A DNA stretch of 40,665 nt, taken from positions 1 to 40,665 of the forward strand of contig JAESPR010000072.1 in NCBI GenBank assembly GCA_016765685.1, given 5' to 3'. A program made the position numbers and the translations under genes. Positions 35,973 to 40,665 of this stretch are shown here, piece by piece. The notes under the pieces were generated by a model, which saw only the letters and a program-made list of their open reading frames with translations, was not told the origin of the DNA and made no database searches. Source of the DNA: Colwellia sp. Lineage in GTDB: Bacteria; Pseudomonadota; Gammaproteobacteria; Enterobacterales; Alteromonadaceae. Within the stretch, counting starts at the first letter, position 1, and each line of letters begins with the position of its first letter.

Positions 35973-37102
35973 CTAAAACTAATAACAACACCAATGAAAA
36001 AAAGCATCAACAACAAATTTTATTTTCGGAGAGTGAACTTTCAAGTCAGCACTTTCTAGATGATGAAAAAATAGATTTTAAAGAAAGCCATGATGGTAAG
36101 CAGATGATTTTTGATAATCAAGACTACTTAGCCATTGAAGAAACGAATGAATTGCCGGAAAACAATTTTCAACAACAGTTGTATGAGCAAAGCGCAACTA
36201 ATAATGTGATTAAAAAAACTCGCCCTCGGTGGTTGTGGCGACTTGTTTTTTCTTTGCTTGCAATAATCATTGGTGTTGAAGCGGTTGATTTTTTCATTAA
36301 TGGTTTTGTTCACTCACCTGTTATCACCAGTATTTATGCGCTAATTTTAGCGTGTTTAGTTTTACTCGCTTCATCAAGTGTTTTTAGTGAGTGGTCAACG
36401 TTAAGACAATTCAAACGTCGAGAAAAATTAAAACAACAAGCCAGTGAATTATTATCTGCTGATAACGCTACGGCTAGTCAAAAAACAGTATTATTAGATG
36501 TTGAAAGTTTTTGTCAAAAAATTACGAATAACCTGCCTTGCGATCTTCTTTTCGATAAAAAAAGTGAGCAAGAACAGGCATGGCAAGATGCGTTAAATTC
36601 TCAGCACAGTGATAGCGAATTATTACAACTTTATTCACGTTTAGTGCTCACTAAAGTTGACGAGAAAGCCATGGCAGAAATTGCTCGCTTTTCAACTGAG
36701 GCGGTAGTGTTAGTTGCGCTTAGCCCTGTGGCCATCATTGATATGTTGATTATGTTATGGCGAAATTTGCGTATGATCAATAAAGTTGCTGGCCTGTATG
36801 GCTTAAAATTAGGTTATTGGAGTCGAATAAAGCTCATTAAACAAGTATTTGTAAACATGGTTTATGCTGGTGCAAGTGAGTTAATTGCTGATTTTGGCAC
36901 TGAAATGATCGGCGCCGATCTACTCGGCAAACTCTCAGGCCGTTTGGCCCAAGGTTTAGGGGCAGGTATGTTAACGGCTAGATTGGGCCTTAAAACAATG
37001 CAGTTGTGTCGTCCTATTCCTTTTGATGATAAACCTAAGTTAGGTCATGTACGTAAAGAAATGCTCACTACGATTAAAAATTTGATTAGTCGAAAGAGCT
37101 AA
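35969..37102 (+). CDS. ycjF: YcjF family membrane protein (UPF0283, DUF697)
   Basis: 377 residues. The acidic, Gln-rich N terminus (about 1-85) is probably flexible. Two membrane segments follow near 91-110 (WLWRLVFSLLAIIIGVEAVD) and 118-137 (ITSIYALILACLVLLASSSV). The C-terminal half is a DUF697-type region with ALSPVAIIDMLIMLWRNLRM and GRLAQGLGAGMLTARLGLKT. Its function is unknown; the gene accompanies ycjX in enterobacteria too. Its ATG overlaps the ycjX TGA (ATGA), so translation is coupled. The next genes in E. coli would be tyrR; here phhA and phhB lie between. Confidence 0.88.
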   Translation: MTKTNNNTNEKKHQQQILFSESELSSQHFLDDEKIDFKESHDGKQMIFDNQDYLAIEETNELPENNFQQQLYEQSATNNVIKKTRPRWLWRLVFSLLAIIIGVEAVDFFINGFVHSPVITSIYALILACLVLLASSSVFSEWSTLRQFKRREKLKQQASELLSADNATASQKTVLLDVESFCQKITNNLPCDLLFDKKSEQEQAWQDALNSQHSDSELLQLYSRLVLTKVDEKAMAEIARFSTEAVVLVALSPVAIIDMLIMLWRNLRMINKVAGLYGLKLGYWSRIKLIKQVFVNMVYAGASELIADFGTEMIGADLLGKLSGRLAQGLGAGMLTARLGLKTMQLCRPIPFDDKPKLGHVRKEMLTTIKNLISRKS

Positions 37103-37145
37103 TTTCTTCAAATAGTCTCTATAATATGGTCACTGTATTTTTTGT

Positions 37146-37163
37146 TGTAATTATTATTTTACA
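37146..37163. promoter_or_regulatory. Predicted TyrR box upstream of phhA
   Basis: TGTAATTATTATTTTACA fits the TyrR consensus TGTAAA-N6-TTTACA with one mismatch. It lies about 150 bases before the phhA start and upstream of the tyrR homologue at 38655. PhhR/TyrR activates phhA in Pseudomonas, so this is a likely activation site. Confidence 0.75.
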
Positions 37164-37256
37164 ATATTCACTGTTGTTTGTTTTTTGACCGTTCAGTATC
37201 ACTTCCCTTATCTTCACTTCTTGCCTTAAGATAAATGTAACTAAAGGGGTTCCCCC

Positions 37257-37280
37257 ATGATGTTTTTTAATAAAAAATAA
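37257..37280 (+). other. Possible 7-residue leader peptide before phhA
   Basis: ATG ATG TTT TTT AAT AAA AAA TAA encodes MMFFNKK, with AAAGGGG seven bases upstream. Two Phe codons in the leader of a phenylalanine hydroxylase gene are suggestive of Phe-sensing control, but no clear alternative hairpins or terminator follow before phhA. Confidence 0.25.
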
Positions 37281-37315
37281 CGATAAAAACAAGTAAAGAA
37301 GAGAAGGTTACAACC

Positions 37316-38128
37316 ATGGCAAAGGGTAGCAAGTATGTTTCAAAACATGCTGATGAGCAGGGTGTTATACACTGGACTGCACAAGAAAATAAGGTATGGC
37401 AAACGTTGATCACTCGTCAACTATCACAGGTTAAAGACAAAGCATGTGATGAATATATTGAAGGGTTAGCAAAATTACAATTACCTATGGATGAAATACC
37501 ACAGCTCAGTGATATATCTAAAGTGCTCAAAGAAACCACAGGTTGGCAGTGTTATCCGGTACCAGCATTAATTGGTTTTGGTGAGTTTTTTAAATTGTTA
37601 TCAGAAAAAAAATTCCCTGTCGCTACTTTTATTCGCACAGAAGAAGAATTAGATTATTTACAAGAGCCTGATATTTTTCATGAAATATTTGGTCACTGTC
37701 CATTACTGACTAATCCATCATTTGCAAACTATACTCAGGCCTATGGTAAAATGGGTTTGAATGCGACGAAAGAGCAAAGAGTGTTTTTAGCGCGTTTGTA
37801 CTGGTTTACTGTTGAATTTGGTTTGCTAGATACTCCGAAAGGACTTCGTATATACGGTGGAGGAGTATTATCTTCGCCTAGTGAAACACAATACGCCTTA
37901 ACAGATGAAAATGTTGAACGTAGAACATTAAACAAAGACAAAGTACTTGATGTGTTAAGAACGCCATACCGTATTGATGTTATGCAACCTGTTTATTTTC
38001 TGCTAAATAAAATAAGCGATTTAGACCGTATTAGAGAGTTAACCGTTGAAGATATGATGGCGTTAGTTGAAGAAGCGAAAGCACTAGGTTTATTTAAAGC
38101 TAAATTTCCACCCAAAGTCGTCGCTTAA
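37316..38128 (+). CDS. phhA: Phenylalanine 4-monooxygenase (phenylalanine hydroxylase)
   Basis: Converts phenylalanine to tyrosine with O2 and tetrahydropterin, the first step of Phe breakdown. It has 270 residues, the size of the small bacterial enzymes. The iron ligands are visible: H122 and H127 in IFHEIFGHCPLL, and E167 in TVEFGLL. PALIGFGEFFKLL, FIRTEEELDYLQEPDIFHE, GLRIYGGGVLSSPSETQYAL and TPYRIDVMQPVYF are typical. The start ATG follows AGAAGG. phhB is 46 nt downstream. A TyrR box lies at 37146-37163. Confidence 0.96.
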   Translation: MAKGSKYVSKHADEQGVIHWTAQENKVWQTLITRQLSQVKDKACDEYIEGLAKLQLPMDEIPQLSDISKVLKETTGWQCYPVPALIGFGEFFKLLSEKKFPVATFIRTEEELDYLQEPDIFHEIFGHCPLLTNPSFANYTQAYGKMGLNATKEQRVFLARLYWFTVEFGLLDTPKGLRIYGGGVLSSPSETQYALTDENVERRTLNKDKVLDVLRTPYRIDVMQPVYFLLNKISDLDRIRELTVEDMMALVEEAKALGLFKAKFPPKVVA

Positions 38129-38174
38129 ATCATCTAACGTTAAGCAATAATGAAGCAATAACTAGGAAACTAAA

Positions 38175-38513
38175 ATGAGTAATGAATTATCAACACAGCA
38201 ATGTGAAGCCTGTCATGTTGACGCTCCTAAAGTAAGTGACGAAGAGTTAAAACAATTGTTAGGTCAAATTCCTGACTGGGTACCCCAAGTACGTGATAAC
38301 GTGATGATGTTAGAGCGAATGTATAAATTTAAAAACTTCAAACTCGCTTGGGCATTTGCCAATAAAGTTAGTGAACTAGCTGAAGCTGAATTTCACCATC
38401 CATCAATTTTGCTCGAATGGGGTAAAGTTACCGTAACATGGTGGACTCATTCAATTGGTGGTTTGCATAAAAATGATTTTATTTGTGCGGCCAAAACCGA
38501 TCAATTAATGTAG
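38175..38513 (+). CDS. phhB: Pterin-4a-carbinolamine dehydratase
   Basis: Recycles the pterin cofactor used by PhhA by dehydrating 4a-hydroxytetrahydropterin. It has 112 residues. The active-site histidines lie in [12 protein letters not shown], and [20 protein letters not shown] holds the third. The start ATG follows AGGAAAC. It is transcribed with phhA and ends at the terminator at 38568-38600. Confidence 0.95.
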   Translation: MSNELSTQQCEACHVDAPKVSDEELKQLLGQIPDWVPQVRDNVMMLERMYKFKNFKLAWAFANKVSELAEAEFHHPSILLEWGKVTVTWWTHSIGGLHKNDFICAAKTDQLM

Positions 38514-38567
38514 TTTTATTTATTCACAGACAATAACATTATGTATTGTAAGAAAATCTTTTAATTA

Positions 38568-38600
38568 GCCTTAATAATATCTATTATTAAGGCTTTTTTA
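38568..38600 (+). terminator. Terminator after phhB
   Basis: GCCTTAATAAT (38568-38578) and ATTATTAAGGC (38583-38593) form a perfect 11-bp stem with an ATCT loop, followed by TTTTTTA. It insulates phhAB from tyrR. Confidence 0.92.
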
Positions 38601-38601
38601 T

Positions 38602-38619
38602 TGTAAAAATTAGTTTACA
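38602..38619. promoter_or_regulatory. Perfect TyrR box upstream of tyrR
   Basis: TGTAAAAATTAGTTTACA matches TGTAAA-N6-TTTACA exactly, 35 bases before the tyrR start. Its position close to the gene suggests that TyrR represses its own promoter, as in E. coli. Confidence 0.88.
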
Positions 38620-38620
38620 A

Positions 38621-38649
38621 TAACCCTTTTAAAGCTGTTGAAAGGGTTA
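38621..38649 (+). promoter_or_regulatory. Hairpin covering the tyrR ribosome-binding site
   Basis: TAACCCTTT (38621-38629) pairs with AAAGGGTTA (38641-38649) around an 11-nt loop. The AAGGG (38642-38646) that should serve as the tyrR ribosome-binding site lies within the 3' arm, so folding would hide it. Confidence 0.6.
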
Positions 38650-38654
38650 TTTGC

Positions 38655-40217
38655 ATGCGCTTGGAAATTACTTGTCATGACCGTGTTGGCATGGGACAAA
38701 AAGTATTAGGTATTTTTGTTGAGCATGGTATTAATGTTCGTGGTATTGAATTAAAGCAACCCGGCAGAATATTCATCAATATTCCTGATTTGGAATTTTC
38801 AGATTTACAAACTTTTATGCCGCAATTACGATTATTAGAAGGGGTGGGAGATGTTAGAACCGCACCTTATATGCCGTCTGAACGTGAGCGTAACGAGTTG
38901 GTAACCTTGATCAAAACCTTTCCTGATCCCTTTATTTCACTTGATGCTAAAGGTAATATTCGTATTGTAAATAACATTGCTTCGTCAATCATGGGTGGTG
39001 ATGAAGATAGCATTAAAGGCCAGCATATTAGCCAGTGGTTAAAAGGTTTTAATTTTACCCGTTGGTTAGATAGTGCTGATGTTTTGGCGCAAACTCGCCG
39101 GTTGAAATTTCAAGGTGAAGACTTTGTTGCTGACATTATGCCGATCAATGTTGCCAGTGAAGATGAAGTTGAAAAAAACAAACAAATTTTAGCCGGTGCG
39201 GTACTTATTTTAAAGTCTGAGGCACGTTTAGGTCAGCAAATTAATGCCTTTAAGCAGCCGAATGAAAATAGCTTTTCTGGCATACAAGCAAGCAGTAGCG
39301 GTATGCGTAAAGTTATTCGTGAGGCCAAGCGCATGTCTCAACTTGATTCATCAATTTTAATTATTGGTGAAACCGGTACGGGTAAAGAGTTATTGGCAAG
39401 AGCTTGTCATGCCGCCAGTGAGCGTGTAGAGCAACCTTTTATGACACTTAACTGTGCAGCCTTACCAGATGATGTTGCTGAATCTGAATTATTTGGCATT
39501 GGTGAAAAAGATCAAGAGCAAAGTAAACGTGGTATTTTTGAGCTGGCTGATGGTGGTAGTGTTTTTCTTGATGAAGTAGGCGAAATGTCGTCTAAATTAC
39601 AAAGTAAATTATTACGTGTTATCCAGCATGGCAGCTTTAGACGAGTCAATTCTGAACAAGAAATCACCGTTAATGTTCGTATTATTAGCTCAACTAATAA
39701 AGATTTGCTTAATTTAGTTTCTATTGGTGAATTTAGAGAAGATCTATATTATCGTTTAAATGTTTTTGGTTTAAATATTCCCCCGCTGCGAGAACGTCGT
39801 AGTGATATCTTACCACTAACCGACTATTTTCTTGCTCATGCGGGACAGCGTATTGGCCGAACCAATTTAAAACTAACTCAAGAGTGTCGTGATTTTATCG
39901 AACACTATCCATGGCCGGGTAATGTTCGACAACTAGAAAATGTTTTAACAAGATCTGCCTCATTACTGGAAGGAGATGAAATTGAAGTTAGCCATCTACA
40001 ATTGCCGGCGTATACCCGTGAACACGGTTATTTAGAACAAGAATTTGAAGGTACCCTTGATGCTGCAGTAAAAAGTTTTGAAGCTGACTTGTTACGTAAA
40101 CTTTACCCTGCCTACCCTAGCACCAGACAGTTAGCAAAGAAACTTGGATTAAGTCATACCGCTATTGCAAATAAATTACGCGAGTATGATATCAATAAGA
40201 AAACCGTAAAGATCTAG
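38655..40217 (+). CDS. tyrR: Aromatic amino acid regulator TyrR/PhhR
   Basis: A DNA-binding regulator that senses Tyr/Phe and controls aromatic amino acid genes. Domains of the 520 residues: ACT (about 1-75, MRLEITCHDRVGMGQKVLGI), PAS (about 80-190), an AAA+ domain with Walker A GETGTGKE (238-245) and Walker B GGSVFLDEVGEM, and a C-terminal Fis-like helix-turn-helix (TRQLAKKLGLSHTAIANKLR). The loop that is GAFTGA in sigma-54 activators reads ESELFGIGEKDQEQSKRG here, so it should work with sigma-70, like E. coli TyrR. It is downstream of ycjXF as in E. coli, with phhAB inserted between, which fits control of Phe catabolism. Confidence 0.95.
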   Translation: MRLEITCHDRVGMGQKVLGIFVEHGINVRGIELKQPGRIFINIPDLEFSDLQTFMPQLRLLEGVGDVRTAPYMPSERERNELVTLIKTFPDPFISLDAKGNIRIVNNIASSIMGGDEDSIKGQHISQWLKGFNFTRWLDSADVLAQTRRLKFQGEDFVADIMPINVASEDEVEKNKQILAGAVLILKSEARLGQQINAFKQPNENSFSGIQASSSGMRKVIREAKRMSQLDSSILIIGETGTGKELLARACHAASERVEQPFMTLNCAALPDDVAESELFGIGEKDQEQSKRGIFELADGGSVFLDEVGEMSSKLQSKLLRVIQHGSFRRVNSEQEITVNVRIISSTNKDLLNLVSIGEFREDLYYRLNVFGLNIPPLRERRSDILPLTDYFLAHAGQRIGRTNLKLTQECRDFIEHYPWPGNVRQLENVLTRSASLLEGDEIEVSHLQLPAYTREHGYLEQEFEGTLDAAVKSFEADLLRKLYPAYPSTRQLAKKLGLSHTAIANKLREYDINKKTVKI

Positions 40218-40261
40218 TTAGTAAGCTTCCTTGTCGCTGTATAATCCAATTTATGCGTCAA

Positions 40262-40298
40262 AAGTACTCATTGACTAGCGTCAACTCCGTGCTTTTTT
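40262..40298 (+). terminator. Probable terminator after tyrR
   Basis: AAGTAC pairs with GTGCTT (one G-U), and the inner TTGAC pairs with GTCAA around TAGC. A T run follows from 40293. The stem is interrupted by an internal loop, so confidence is moderate. Confidence 0.55.
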
Positions 40299-40393
40299 CT
40301 TTAAATTGAACCATACAGCTTAAATGAATACTTACTAAGGGATCATCATGAAATAAAAGCAGTACAAAATAGAAGGTTATATCTGGAATCTAA

Positions 40394-40427
40394 GTGGAAA
40401 AAATCATGTAAAGAATTTTTTCCGCAC
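40394..40427. promoter_or_regulatory. Inverted repeat upstream of fahA, possible operator
   Basis: GTGGAAAAAAT and ATTTTTTCCGCAC flank CATGTAAAGA, about 110 bases before the ATG at 40537. TGTAAA at 40407-40412 is a perfect TyrR half-site, but the other half (TTTCCG) matches poorly, so this may be a TyrR site or a site for another repressor. The rest of 40299-40536 shows no gene. Confidence 0.4.
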
Positions 40428-40536
40428 TCAAATCATTTCTATTTTGTGATCACTTGTGGCTTTTGGTTAAAAACTCGTAGAATTAGTACTTTATATTAGT
40501 CTTATTATTTACGAAAAAATTACCAAAAGGTTTGCC

Positions 40537-40665
40537 ATGAAATTAGCTACTCTTAAAAACAACACCCGTGACGGGCAATTAGTTGTTGTCAGCCGTAATC
40601 TTGATAAAGCCGTTGTTGTGGCTGATATTGCCCATACACTGCAAAATGCCCTAGATAATTGGCAA
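40537..40665 (+). CDS. fahA: Fumarylacetoacetase family protein, 5' end only
   Basis: Fumarylacetoacetate hydrolase performs the last step of tyrosine breakdown. The first 43 codons are in the window (MKLATLKNNTRDGQLVVVSR, then NLDKAVVVADIAHTLQNALD), and the gene runs off the end. The opening is typical of the short bacterial FAH family. ATG 40537 is preceded by AAAAGG. The position next to tyrR and phhAB supports the Phe/Tyr catabolism assignment, though other FAH-family hydrolases have similar N termini. Confidence 0.82.
   Translation, partial: MKLATLKNNTRDGQLVVVSRNLDKAVVVADIAHTLQNALDNWQ

Noticed and set aside
40446..40453. CRP site (GTGATCAC) upstream of fahA
   Set aside because: The half-sites are directly abutted instead of spaced by six bases, so it does not fit the CRP consensus.

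Overview
The window looks like chromosome from a marine gammaproteobacterium of the Alteromonadales, most likely near Colwellia/Thalassotalea. This is inferred from AT-rich coding, the gene orders dsbC-recJ-prfB-lysS and ycjX-ycjF-...-tyrR, recognisable SrmB, FldB, PriC and RF2 proteins, and several TonB-dependent receptors (TBDRs) with adjoining regulators. No phage, plasmid or CRISPR content was seen. The one mobile-looking item is a 315-bp MITE-like repeat.

Layout. 1-385: the end of an rRNA operon, with 5S rRNA, a 5'-truncated 5S remnant, tRNA-Tyr and a terminator. 446-1678: an RhlE-type DEAD-box helicase. 1841-9538 (minus): a FecI-type ECF sigma factor, a FecR-type anti-sigma factor and two tandem TBDRs. 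The sigma-proximal TBDR keeps the signalling (STN) domain. The distal one has a decayed STN segment upstream of its real start. 9643-14491 (minus): a large hybrid histidine kinase (dCACHE-HAMP-PAS-GAF-HisKA-HATPase-REC-REC-HPt) preceded by a small secreted protein that looks like an internally deleted solute-binding protein. 14632-16527 (minus): SrmB and flavodoxin FldB. 16752-18899: a lipoprotein oligopeptidase B. 19006-24865: dsbC, the MITE-like repeat, recJ, prfB with its programmed +1 frameshift, and lysS. 25197-25310: 4.5S SRP RNA. 25358-26438 (minus): a ComFB-family protein and PriC.

26992-34390 is an accessory-looking block: a third TBDR, a TPR-sulfotransferase, a TPR-2OG-Fe(II) oxygenase on the opposite strand, and a secreted two-lobed aspartic protease. 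It is the best candidate here for an undescribed uptake/modification system, but this rests on gene neighbourhood only.

34506-40665 is a housekeeping and aromatic-amino-acid block. ycjX-ycjF overlap by ATGA, and ycjX appears to start at a non-canonical AUC. phhA (phenylalanine hydroxylase) and phhB (carbinolamine dehydratase) follow, then the regulator tyrR/phhR and the start of fumarylacetoacetase. TyrR-box palindromes lie upstream of phhA (one mismatch) and tyrR (perfect), which fits TyrR controlling phenylalanine/tyrosine breakdown and itself. A hairpin also covers the tyrR ribosome-binding site.
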